Shown: piece after piece, positions 45,136 through 54,154 of the stretch
Position numbering within the stretch: the first letter of the stretch is position 1
How the letters are laid out: every line of letters begins with the position of its first letter
DNA from: Candidatus Uhrbacteria bacterium
Lineage (GTDB): Bacteria; Patescibacteriota; Patescibacteriia; 2-12-FULL-60-25
Length of the DNA: 64,000 nucleotides
Direction: 5' to 3'
NCBI GenBank assembly: GCA_021413945.1
Contig: JAIOPK010000006.1
Span: 499,636 to 563,635 of the forward strand
Program-made: the position numbers and the translations under genes
Notes under the pieces: model-generated
Database searches by the model: none
What the model was told of the DNA's origin: nothing
What the model saw: the letters and a program-made list of their open reading frames with translations, nothing else

Positions 45136-45666
45136 TTAACGCATAAAGACTGAAGTTTCGTCGATTTCTATTCCGTCCGCTGTAATTGTAATTGTTTCTA
45201 CCGTCTCCTCAACTACGTTCTCCCCTGACAAGGGGAGAAGGCGGACGGAGTCCGACAGAGGGGTCCGTGTACCCCATGCGGCGGGAGTCGGACCCCCTGA
45301 CTCCTCTTCGTGGAGTCTGTCCCCCTTGGCAGGGTGACACAGAGCGATTGTGACGCCGACGATCAAGATCGTCAGCGCTACAAACAACGCCAACCCACTC
45401 GTCGACGTCCCAAACATAAGCCACGCGTATGCGAGGAGCAATGTGCTGAGCGTAGCGCATAACGCATAACGCATAACGCGGGATTTTTCCTCGATCATCG
45501 GACTGGCGACGGCGATGATGAGCGTCACCAAAACAAGAATATGCAAATTGAAATACGGCAGAATCGACGCCGGCATCAGGATTTCTGAGATCAGCAAGAT
45601 CGACGTCACGACAACGAGGGCGGTCGCGAGTTGACGGAGTAGGAAACGGAACCAATCGATTACCAT
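45136..45666 (-). CDS. Hypothetical multi-TM protein carrying a repeat-encoded insertion
   Basis: 4-5 TM segments; CHPAKGDRLHEEESGGPTPAAWGTRTPLSDSVRLLPLSGE from palindromic element. Confidence 0.5.
   Translation of the reverse strand: MVIDWFRFLLRQLATALVVVTSILLISEILMPASILPYFNLHILVLVTLIIAVASPMIEEKSRVMRYALCATLSTLLLAYAWLMFGTSTSGLALFVALTILIVGVTIALCHPAKGDRLHEEESGGPTPAAWGTRTPLSDSVRLLPLSGENVVEETVETITITADGIEIDETSVFMR
45219..45340. repeat. Compound palindromic element inside an ORF
   Basis: tctcccct-gaca-aggggaga hairpin followed by ...gtccgac.../...gtcggac... inverted segments. Confidence 0.6.
45458..45478. repeat. Tandem heptamer (cataacg)x3
   Basis: cataacgcataacgcataacg inside ORF. Confidence 0.9.
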
Positions 45667-47120
45667 ATTCGATTCAAGATAGCGCTTGCTTCACGGCGTA
45701 GCGTGACGAGGAGTTGTGGGATCGATAATGCTGGGCGGCGGTACTCGACGGAGGCGGCGCGGATGTCGAAGGCGCCGGTGCGGGAGACGATTCCTGGGAG
45801 ACCAAGGGAGAATTTTAAGTCCTGCGTGTCGCGTAACGCGTAGCGCGTAGCGACACGCCACCAGCCGTCTCCGAGGTCTGTGGGCTTCTCGTACGACGTG
45901 AGGACTGCGGTGATGCCTTCTGTGACTGGGTCTGTTTCCGCCGTTAGTCGACGAGGGCGTGGGAGGAAGGAGGCGGTTGCGTCAAAAGAGAAGAAGCCGT
46001 CGCCGATGACGCGGACATTCCCCTTTCCGGCGGATAATTGTTTCCAGCCTGCGCGCTCTGAAGAGGATCGACTTAACACAAACGGCGTGTGCGTTTTATC
46101 GACTTTGACCGACGCGGAACCGAGCGTCACGCTCTGCATTCCTTCTTTGTGAAATGTGTCGACAACTGTGTGGATTGAGTTGGTGTAGACGATGAGCGGT
46201 GTGGATGTTGCGCGATAGCCGACGGTATCGCCAACGTAAAGTCTTGGGCCGATGACCCAGTGGCGGTTTCTCGTGGAAATCGAACGGATGAAGAAGTCGT
46301 CGTCGGCTACAAATGAGAGCTTGTAGACGCCGGCTTGGAGGCCGTCGAGCTTGATCGTTTTTTCTACGGGTTCACTCATGCGCGTATCGACGACACCGCT
46401 CACGGAAACGGATTCTGTGTAGAGGATGTCATCGCCGTGGGTGATGCGGAATGCGGCGGTGTTTTTTGGGTCGCGGGAGCGGTTGACGTCTTGGACGATG
46501 AACTTGTATTCGATAACGCCATCGGCAGGGACGACGTGGAAGTCGTGACCACCGCGCAGGGAAATATCGAAGGTTTTCCAGGGGCCGACGGAGTCTTTCA
46601 GCAGTGGCTCACTTGTTGTGGCTTGCCAGACGAGGAGTTTTTCAAATTCATCGGAGAGGATCTCGGAATCGGCGGAGCCGTCACGAACAAAACCTCGGCG
46701 GTCGCCAAGCGTGACGGGGCGCCAGCCTTTTGATAGCGCCTCGCTCCAGAGAGGTTTGATTTCAAAGGCGAACGAGGCTTCATCGCGGAGAATGCCGAGC
46801 TCTGCGAGGGGCTGTCTTGTTGAGCGGATATCAAAGGAGATACCGACGGAATCGTAAGCGCCAGGGACGCGGGCACTGCCGTAGACGGGTTCTTCAAGAA
46901 TGCGTTGGCCGATCCAGCCTTCAGGTTGTTGGCCGGGAGATGTCACGCGCTCGCCCGGTTGAAATGGGTTGAACCATGGGGAGCGGCCGTCAAAAGCGAA
47001 ATCAAATTTGGCGATGCCGTCGAGAGGAAATCGCTGTGACAAAATCCAGCCGGCGAAGAGAATCGCGGGAATCCAAATGAGGATGAGGGCGAGGAGCCGG
47101 GTCCAGAGCGGGAGTTTCAT
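45660..47120 (-). CDS. Hypothetical membrane-anchored protein, envelope-associated
   Basis: N-terminal TM, long beta-rich extracytoplasmic region; tandem with 47117-48739. Confidence 0.6.
   Translation of the reverse strand: MKLPLWTRLLALILIWIPAILFAGWILSQRFPLDGIAKFDFAFDGRSPWFNPFQPGERVTSPGQQPEGWIGQRILEEPVYGSARVPGAYDSVGISFDIRSTRQPLAELGILRDEASFAFEIKPLWSEALSKGWRPVTLGDRRGFVRDGSADSEILSDEFEKLLVWQATTSEPLLKDSVGPWKTFDISLRGGHDFHVVPADGVIEYKFIVQDVNRSRDPKNTAAFRITHGDDILYTESVSVSGVVDTRMSEPVEKTIKLDGLQAGVYKLSFVADDDFFIRSISTRNRHWVIGPRLYVGDTVGYRATSTPLIVYTNSIHTVVDTFHKEGMQSVTLGSASVKVDKTHTPFVLSRSSSERAGWKQLSAGKGNVRVIGDGFFSFDATASFLPRPRRLTAETDPVTEGITAVLTSYEKPTDLGDGWWRVATRYALRDTQDLKFSLGLPGIVSRTGAFDIRAASVEYRRPALSIPQLLVTLRREASAILNRIW
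45824..45858. repeat. Palindromic heptamer-repeat element
   Basis: gcgtgtcgc-gtaacgcgtagcgcgta-gcgacacgc. Confidence 0.8.
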
Positions 47121-48739
47121 CGGACGGGTTGCAAGCGATAGAGTTTCTCTCGGCCAAATGAGGTGATTTCGATAGGTTCGAGACCGACTTTGCGCCAGAG
47201 ATCGGCTTGCGCTTGGGTCATCGGGCGCACAAAGAGACCAACGGCGTAGCCTTCATCGATGGCCGCCGACAGACGGGAGGCTTCATCGATCGCGGGTAAT
47301 GGTGAAACGGCGCGATACGCTGGGAAGAAGATCTTGTCGGAACGCTCGGAAAGAATGATATCGCCGGGCTTGAACCACAGGGAGGCCGCGTCCCGAATAA
47401 GCGAGTAACGCGTAACTTCTTTGCGGTCGGCGAGCAAACCTTCTTCATCGGCAGCATACGCGCGCCAAATGCCGGTGAATGCGAGGAGGACGGCGATTGC
47501 AATGACGACGGGGCGGCCGTATTTGGAGATGGTCGAAAGTCGATAAATCCATGCGAGAGACAACGCGCTTATGAATCCAAGCGGTAACAAGTAGCGAATG
47601 TAAGAGTTGCCAATGGTCGCGTTGCCGTTGATGTTGTCGAGATAGCGTCCGTTGCCGTAGTACAAGACGAGAAAAGCAAAAGTCCACAGCGAGGCGAGGA
47701 AATACTTGCCACGAGTGCCGGATACAAATTTCTTAAGCCTAGCCTGCCAATTTAACTTCGCGTCCCCTTTTATGATTCCGATCGCAACGAGTGCGAACAT
47801 GATCAAAAGCGGAACCATCCATGGGAAAAGCGTCATTCCGAGGAACGAGTAGGCATTTGAGGCGATCGAACGCGGATGGATGCCAAATGGGAAGAGTTCC
47901 GGAGAATAGATATTCTGTGCGATCGGCGCCGTCGTCGTAATCAGGCTATTTCCCTTCATCCAGTAACCGGCTTTCCAAAATCCTCCATAAGCGACTTGGG
48001 CTTCCCATGCGAGAGGCGCGAGGGCGATGAAAAGACCGAGGACTATCCACAAGGCCTGTTTCAAGGTCGGTCGCCAGTTCCAGCCGAGAACGACAAACCA
48101 AGGGAGGATCCAGATGGCTTCCACGGGACGGATCGCGAGCATCAAGCCGGAGAGGAGGCCAAAGAGTACAATGAGGACTCGGCTGCGCACCCCCTCTAAC
48201 TCCCCCTTCGTAAGGGGGAGAACCTTATCGCGGAACATCCACCCACACCAAAGCGCAAGCGCAACGATCGCCGCATTAGGAAAGAGCGAACGATTTCCAT
48301 ACAACACGAATGCGGGTGAAGTGACTGCTACGACGGTGCCGATGAATGCTGGAACTTTTCCGATCGGACGCATCAAGCGATAGAGCGGATAGATACACGA
48401 CAAGATGACGAGCATCGCACCGATTGAGGCCGACATGGGACCGAGAACTCTAATGAACCATGAAATGATCCAAGGCCAACCCAGGAAGCCGACCGGTACG
48501 ATGGTCGAGTTGTTGGAGATCCAGCTTCTGGGGTGCAACCACGGAATCTTGGTAGCCAGCTTCTCCTCGACCACGACACTCCCCTGTTCTGCCCAATTTT
48601 TGGCCGCGACAAATACGCCGGTTTCATCAGGAGAAAGGAAGGCTAGGGAGCTGGAAAATGGCAGATACGACAGTAATATTCCCGCGACCAACAAAAGGGC
48701 GGAGAGGGCTAGCCATTCTCGTTTTTCCAACCGTTCCAT
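47117..48739 (-). CDS. Multi-TM glycosyltransferase-like (PMT/ArnT-like) protein
   Basis: 540 aa, ~12 hydrophobic segments, FLSPDETGVFVAAKNWAEQG N-terminal loop. Confidence 0.65.
   Translation of the reverse strand: MERLEKREWLALSALLLVAGILLSYLPFSSSLAFLSPDETGVFVAAKNWAEQGSVVVEEKLATKIPWLHPRSWISNNSTIVPVGFLGWPWIISWFIRVLGPMSASIGAMLVILSCIYPLYRLMRPIGKVPAFIGTVVAVTSPAFVLYGNRSLFPNAAIVALALWCGWMFRDKVLPLTKGELEGVRSRVLIVLFGLLSGLMLAIRPVEAIWILPWFVVLGWNWRPTLKQALWIVLGLFIALAPLAWEAQVAYGGFWKAGYWMKGNSLITTTAPIAQNIYSPELFPFGIHPRSIASNAYSFLGMTLFPWMVPLLIMFALVAIGIIKGDAKLNWQARLKKFVSGTRGKYFLASLWTFAFLVLYYGNGRYLDNINGNATIGNSYIRYLLPLGFISALSLAWIYRLSTISKYGRPVVIAIAVLLAFTGIWRAYAADEEGLLADRKEVTRYSLIRDAASLWFKPGDIILSERSDKIFFPAYRAVSPLPAIDEASRLSAAIDEGYAVGLFVRPMTQAQADLWRKVGLEPIEITSFGREKLYRLQPVR
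48200..48220. repeat. 9-bp palindrome inside ORF
   Basis: ctccccctt-cgt-aagggggag, encodes LPLTKGELEGV-type insertion. Confidence 0.8.
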
Positions 48740-48757
48740 ACATGCTAACCTTACCTC

Positions 48758-50221
48758 ATGAGACGACTTTCTTCCACGGTGGCCGTAAGCCTTGGCTTAC
48801 TGGCCATGCTAGCTCAGCCCTTGGCCCTTTTTGCGCAGACCGACGACGCCTACGTTGTCCCTGCGGAAGATGCGGCAAATGGGTTTGACCCAAATGCGAT
48901 TCTCGACGATCGCGACATCTTTGATCTCGGTACGATGGACTTGCCGGCTCTGCGCCGCTTCCTTGATGAGCGCGGTGCGCTTGGGCGGATCAAGATCGTC
49001 GATATCGATGGCGTTGAAAAAGAACCGGCGGAAATCATTTGGCGCGTTGCGACGAGCTATAAAGTGAATCCAAAGTATCTTCTCGCACTTTTGCAGAAGG
49101 AACAAAGCCTTGTTGAAGATCAAAGCCCGACAGAGCGCCAGCTTGATTGGGCGATGGGATTTGGTGTTTGCGATAGCTGTTCCAAAGACGATCCCCGCAT
49201 TCAAGCGTACAAAGGCTTTGCCAATCAGATCGAATACGCCGCTAAACAACATCGAGAACGGTATTTGTTTCAGTTGCTCGGCAAGGGCACTACGATTTCC
49301 GGATATGCGCCGGGGAAATTAACGGTGGTCGACGGGAGAGATGTGCGTCCCGTGAATAACGCGACGGCGATGCTCTACACGTACACGCCTCACATTCACG
49401 GCAACTTAAACTTGTGGCGTATTTGGCGCCGTTGGTTCTCGCTTTCTTTTCCGGATGGAACCGTCGCACAAGGCAAGAGCTCCAAAGACATTTACTTGAT
49501 CCGCTTTGGTCAAAAGCGATTGTTCAAGAGCAAGCTTGCCGCCGCGAGCATGGTTGAGACTTCCAAGATCGTTCAAGTCGAGGACAGCCAGCTTTCTGCC
49601 TACGCCGATGGACGGCCGATCAGTTTCCCAAATTATTCGATCATCGAGGTTGAAGACGGCAAGCGCTACCTGATCGACGGAAATACAAAACGATTTATTG
49701 TGAATGCGGCGGCGTTCCGACGTTTAGGCTTTGTGGAGGACGATGTGATTGAGGCGGAGGCGACCGAGCTTGAAGGGTATGAGGACGGCCGCGATCTCAC
49801 TATCTCCTCCCAGTTTCCGATGGGGCAGTTGGCAAAAGCCTTGGATGGGACACTTTGGTATGTGGAGGATGGCATCAAGCGAGAGATCAAACATCCGGCT
49901 TTGCTCAATTTGTATTTCAAGGGAAGAAAGGCCAAGAGCCTGACGGATAAACAACTTGCGACATTCAAAACGATCGAGCCGTACTTGCTGCGTGATCGTG
50001 AGCTTGTGAGCAGCGATAAGAGTACTGCCGTGTATGTCGTCGAGAATACGCAGTTACGTCCGATTCAATCCGGAACCGTGTTTGAGCAGTTAGGTTGGCA
50101 GTGGCGTAACGTAATCAAGCTTCCGGATGCCGTGATTCAGCTCCATCAGATCGGTGCGCCTGTTGAATTACAGACGCCGCCAAAGCTTACTGAAGAGCAT
50201 GATTTAGCCACCGACCTATGA
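48758..50221 (+). CDS. Secreted lysozyme/transglycosylase-like protein with C-terminal repeats
   Basis: Signal peptide; AEIIWRVATSYKVNPKYLLALLQKEQSLVEDQSPTERQLDWAMGFGVCD; C-terminal repeated modules. Confidence 0.7.
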   Translation: MRRLSSTVAVSLGLLAMLAQPLALFAQTDDAYVVPAEDAANGFDPNAILDDRDIFDLGTMDLPALRRFLDERGALGRIKIVDIDGVEKEPAEIIWRVATSYKVNPKYLLALLQKEQSLVEDQSPTERQLDWAMGFGVCDSCSKDDPRIQAYKGFANQIEYAAKQHRERYLFQLLGKGTTISGYAPGKLTVVDGRDVRPVNNATAMLYTYTPHIHGNLNLWRIWRRWFSLSFPDGTVAQGKSSKDIYLIRFGQKRLFKSKLAAASMVETSKIVQVEDSQLSAYADGRPISFPNYSIIEVEDGKRYLIDGNTKRFIVNAAAFRRLGFVEDDVIEAEATELEGYEDGRDLTISSQFPMGQLAKALDGTLWYVEDGIKREIKHPALLNLYFKGRKAKSLTDKQLATFKTIEPYLLRDRELVSSDKSTAVYVVENTQLRPIQSGTVFEQLGWQWRNVIKLPDAVIQLHQIGAPVELQTPPKLTEEHDLATDL

Positions 50222-51009
50222 TTGTCCTCGCCGCCATTGTCCCCCATTCTCCTTTGCTTGCACCGACCATCGGTAAAGAACATCGCGAGAAAATGACGGA
50301 CACGTTGAACGCCTTTGAGGAATTGGCGCAGTCTTTGTATCTCGCTAAACCCGACACGATCGTCATGCTCTCTCCGCATGCCCCGATGTACCCGGATTCC
50401 TTCAGCGGAAATATCGCTCCGTCCTTCAAAGGTTCACTCAAAGAATTTGGCGATCACGGCACCGAACTCCCGATCAAGGCCGACTTTCTTTTGCTCGACC
50501 ACATCCATCGCCACATGCGCGACAACAAAACGCCGTTCACGATGACGAGCGCCGAGGAGCTCGACTACGCAACGACCATTCCCCTCATGTTCCTCAACAA
50601 GAATTTACCGACCGTAAAACTTGTTCCGATCGGCATGAGCGGCCTTGATATCCAAAAACATTACGAGTTTGGCGAGGAGTTAAAAAACGTCCTCCATTCC
50701 GAGTCACGCCGTGTCGCCATCATCGCCTCCGCCGATCTTTCCCATGCCGCGAGCACAACGTCACCGGAAGGCGTCACCGAGGAAGGCATGATGTTTGATA
50801 AAACGATCCGCGAGAAAGCCCTCGCCCTCGATGCCGCAGGCATCCTTGCGATGGATCCTGCGATGCTTGAAAAGGCAAAACAAAGCGGACACAAGCCGAT
50901 TGTGATGCTGATGGGCTGTATGAAGGATATGAACTGCAAAGCCAAAGAACTTTCTTACGAGGCTCCGTTTGGCGTTGGAATGATGGTGATGCGTTACGAC
51001 CTAGCTTAA
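50218..51009 (+). CDS. MEMO1/LigB-like (class III extradiol dioxygenase fold) protein
   Basis: LAAIVPHSPLLAPTIGKEH...TIVMLSPHAPMYPDSF...RVAIIASADLSHAASTTSPEG. Confidence 0.75.
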   Translation: MIVLAAIVPHSPLLAPTIGKEHREKMTDTLNAFEELAQSLYLAKPDTIVMLSPHAPMYPDSFSGNIAPSFKGSLKEFGDHGTELPIKADFLLLDHIHRHMRDNKTPFTMTSAEELDYATTIPLMFLNKNLPTVKLVPIGMSGLDIQKHYEFGEELKNVLHSESRRVAIIASADLSHAASTTSPEGVTEEGMMFDKTIREKALALDAAGILAMDPAMLEKAKQSGHKPIVMLMGCMKDMNCKAKELSYEAPFGVGMMVMRYDLA

Positions 51010-51013
51010 GAAT

Positions 51014-52711
51014 ATGTACTGTCGGGTGGTTCCGCTCACCAGAACACCGCCTGGTGTTGAAGTGTTTGATTATCGCGTACCGACGACGATGAAAGTCGAA
51101 GTCGGTGATTTAATTTTGGTGCCTTTTCGACGCAGTAAAATGCCCGCGATGGTGCTCGCAAAGATGTCGACCTCGCCTTTTGCGAGTAAAGCGCAGGATG
51201 TGATCGGATCGTATGCCGGTATTCGATTTCCGCTTTCGATTGTGGAGCTTCTCTCGCATGTTGCGACAACGACGTTCACAAGCAAGCCCGCCGTGCTAAA
51301 AGCATGGCTGCGCAGCCTCCCAAAACGAATCCCCGATGTCATTCCAGCGAACGCTGGAATCCAGCGTAAGAAATCCAAACCAAGCGTGACCGCCTCCTGG
51401 TCCACTGATCATGAAGCGAAGCTGATCGAACGGGCTCGCGTACTCCTCGCCGACGGCAAACGCGTCCTCATCCTCACACCTTGGAAGGCGCGCTTGGCGA
51501 TGTTCGTCGAAAAGATCGGGCAAGGCTCGGTTTATTCTTCCGACTTGAACGATGGAGACGCCTTCCGCGCCTGGAGCGAGTTTTATTCCGGTGAGTCGAG
51601 CTTGGTCGTGGCGACTCGGCTCGGTGGCTGGCTCTCCCCTCTTGCCGACGTTGTCTTGCTCGACGAGCCGGAGAATGACGATTACAAGCAAGATGAGCTC
51701 GCTCCACGATACGATGCTCGCAAGTTGGCGATCTGGAGCGCCGAGCATGCGTCGACCGTGGTCGAGGCGTACGGTCTGACCCCTCCGCTCCACTCGGATG
51801 AGGACGCACCGGCGGTCGAAGTCGACCTTGAAGTCGTCATCCGACACCCTCAAGGCCGAGGAGCGATCCCGATGGTACAAGGCGAGGCATTGAACACGTT
51901 ACGTGAACATGAGGGAGTTCGGATTATTGTCCATCCAATCAAGGGGGACGTTGCGAGACTGACGTGTCGCGACTGCGGTCATCAAGTGATTTGTCCTAAG
52001 TGTGATTTTGTTTTGTCCGCTGATGGCGTGAATGCGCGATGCCGAAGGTGCGGCTTCAAGGGAGATTTGCCGCTCGATTGTCCTTCCTGCGGTGGAACGG
52101 ATCTTGGAAAGTCATTGCCTGGTATCGAACGATTGAAAACCGCATGGAAAAAACATGAGGCCGACATTGAAGTCGAGTGGCGTGGTGTATCGAACGCCGA
52201 CTTTGAGTTACCGATTCCTTGGGGAGCATGCATTCTCGTGACAGATGCGACGTTGATCATCGGTGGAGCAGAAGACGTGCGTCGATTGGAAAAGCTTGCC
52301 GTGACGTTTCGACGACTTGCTCGCGATGTCGCTCAATCAAAAGGAACGCTCATCATCCAATCGGAAGAACATATGGCCGAGTTCTGGACGCGTGTCCTTT
52401 CGACAGAGGGCTTCAAAGGTTTCCGCGAACAGGAGCGCGATGCTCGGCACACGTTTGGATATCCGCCGGCCAAGCGATTAATTAAAGTGATCGTCGAATC
52501 CGAGAGTGAAGCGCTCCTCGCGCCCATTAAAAAGCTCGCCGACGTGAGGGGTCCATACCCCGTCCCGTATAGGGTCAAAACCCGGAAAAACAGGTATATT
52601 TGGCATGTCCTGCCCAAAACCAATACGGTGAGCCGAGAACTGCTGGATGCCCTTTCGACGCTTTCGAAGCAGGCGCTCATAGACCTTGACCCAATCGCCT
52701 TTTTGCGCTAA
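51014..52711 (+). CDS. PriA-like primosomal protein, helicase core degenerate
   Basis: N-terminal 3'BD-like YCRVVPLTRTPPGVEVFDYRVP; CRDCGHQVICPKCDFVLSADGVNARCRRCGFKGDLPLDCPSCGGTDL zinc region; no GxxGxGKT. Confidence 0.75.
   Translation: MYCRVVPLTRTPPGVEVFDYRVPTTMKVEVGDLILVPFRRSKMPAMVLAKMSTSPFASKAQDVIGSYAGIRFPLSIVELLSHVATTTFTSKPAVLKAWLRSLPKRIPDVIPANAGIQRKKSKPSVTASWSTDHEAKLIERARVLLADGKRVLILTPWKARLAMFVEKIGQGSVYSSDLNDGDAFRAWSEFYSGESSLVVATRLGGWLSPLADVVLLDEPENDDYKQDELAPRYDARKLAIWSAEHASTVVEAYGLTPPLHSDEDAPAVEVDLEVVIRHPQGRGAIPMVQGEALNTLREHEGVRIIVHPIKGDVARLTCRDCGHQVICPKCDFVLSADGVNARCRRCGFKGDLPLDCPSCGGTDLGKSLPGIERLKTAWKKHEADIEVEWRGVSNADFELPIPWGACILVTDATLIIGGAEDVRRLEKLAVTFRRLARDVAQSKGTLIIQSEEHMAEFWTRVLSTEGFKGFREQERDARHTFGYPPAKRLIKVIVESESEALLAPIKKLADVRGPYPVPYRVKTRKNRYIWHVLPKTNTVSRELLDALSTLSKQALIDLDPIAFLR
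51337..51365. repeat. 29-nt palindromic element copy A
   Basis: tgtcattccagcgaacgctggaatccagc, identical to copy B at 56264. Confidence 0.95.
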
Positions 52712-52725
52712 TATCAGCCCTTGAT

Positions 52726-53208
52726 ATGGAGACCTTTCCGATCGTAAAAGATCCGACCCCGAGCCTGCGCCAACGTTCGCGGGAAGTTGAGGTATCTGAA
52801 ATCCAGACGCCGGAGTTTCAGGTGTATCTCGATAAGCTCGCTCGGACGATGATTGTTGAGGATGGCGTTGGTATTGCCTCGCCGCAGGTTGGACGAAATA
52901 TCCGCGCGATTGTCGTGAACATGCCTAAGGGACCGGAGTGTTTTATGAACCCGGAGATCGTAAAGAAATCGGAAGCGATGGAAGCGAGCGATGAGGGATG
53001 TCTCTCCGTTCCGGGGAAATACGGTGTCGTACAGCGTCACAAGAAAGTGACTCTGCGCGCGCTGAATCGCCACGGACGTCGCGTCCAGTTTGAAGCCAAG
53101 GCTTTTCCTGCGATTATTTTTCAACATGAAATCGATCACCTCGATGGCATCCTTTTTATCGACAAGGCCACGAACATCGTGACTGCGTCGAATGGAAAAC
53201 ACATCTAA
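52726..53208 (+). CDS. def: Peptide deformylase
   Basis: GVGIASPQVGRNIRAIVV, DEGCLSVPGKYG, IIFQHEIDHLDGILFID. Confidence 0.97.
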   Translation: METFPIVKDPTPSLRQRSREVEVSEIQTPEFQVYLDKLARTMIVEDGVGIASPQVGRNIRAIVVNMPKGPECFMNPEIVKKSEAMEASDEGCLSVPGKYGVVQRHKKVTLRALNRHGRRVQFEAKAFPAIIFQHEIDHLDGILFIDKATNIVTASNGKHI

Positions 53209-53209
53209 C

Positions 53210-54154
53210 ATGATTTCGATTCTTTTCTACGGCACGTCAGAGTTCGCCGTTCCTTCACTTGAAGCTTTGCTTGGTGATCGAACGGGTACGGTTGGTGCGG
53301 GGAACCGTTTTAAAGTTGTCGGTGTCGTCACGCAACCGGATCGACCGGTCGGACGACATGCGACGATGCAGAAATCGGCTGTAAAAATCGCTGCAGAAAA
53401 ATTTGGTATTCCTGTTTTGCAGTTTGAGCAGGTGAAGTCAGACGAGGCTCTTGAGAAATTGTCGACGTTAAAGGCGGATGTAGCGGTGGTCGCGAGCTTT
53501 GGGCAGATCATTCCGCAACGAGTACTAGACTTGTACAAATACGGAATGGTGAATGTCCATTCTTCCCTCCTTCCCAAATATCGTGGCGCATCCCCCATCA
53601 CAGCCGCCATCGCCAATGGCGACGAGGAGACGGGTGTTACAATCATGCTCATCGACGCCAAAATGGATCATGGGCCGATTTTAGATATGTGGCCGACTAA
53701 GATCGAACCGACGGATACGACGGCAACGCTGACGCCGAGGCTCGCGGAATTGGGAGCTGAACTCCTTGCACGAACTCTTCCCGACTATATCGACGGCAAG
53801 ATTAAGCCTGTCGAGCAGGATCACGACAAAGCGACGACTGTAAAGCTCCTCAACCGCGAGGATGGACGGCTGGATCCGGCGACAAAGAGCGCAAACGAGC
53901 TCGAACGGCTTGTTCGCGCCAATGACCCTTGGCCGGGTACGTTTATCGAGGTTGAAGGCAAGCGCCTGAAGGTTTTGGCTTGCGAAGTCGACGGGGCAAC
54001 AGATGAACCAGCCGGAACGCGCTATCAAGTCGATGGCATGCCTGCGCTTGCTTGCGCCGATTCCGTCGGACTCATTTTGACGACCGTTCAACCAGAAGGA
54101 AAACCGCCCCTTGAGGGAGCGGCTTTCTTGCGTGGTGCGCGGGATTGGTCTTAG
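53210..54154 (+). CDS. fmt: Methionyl-tRNA formyltransferase
   Basis: ILFYGTSEFAVPSLEALL, GMVNVHSSLLPKYRGASPITAAIANGDEETGVTIMLIDAKMDHGPIL. Confidence 0.97.
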   Translation: MISILFYGTSEFAVPSLEALLGDRTGTVGAGNRFKVVGVVTQPDRPVGRHATMQKSAVKIAAEKFGIPVLQFEQVKSDEALEKLSTLKADVAVVASFGQIIPQRVLDLYKYGMVNVHSSLLPKYRGASPITAAIANGDEETGVTIMLIDAKMDHGPILDMWPTKIEPTDTTATLTPRLAELGAELLARTLPDYIDGKIKPVEQDHDKATTVKLLNREDGRLDPATKSANELERLVRANDPWPGTFIEVEGKRLKVLACEVDGATDEPAGTRYQVDGMPALACADSVGLILTTVQPEGKPPLEGAAFLRGARDWS

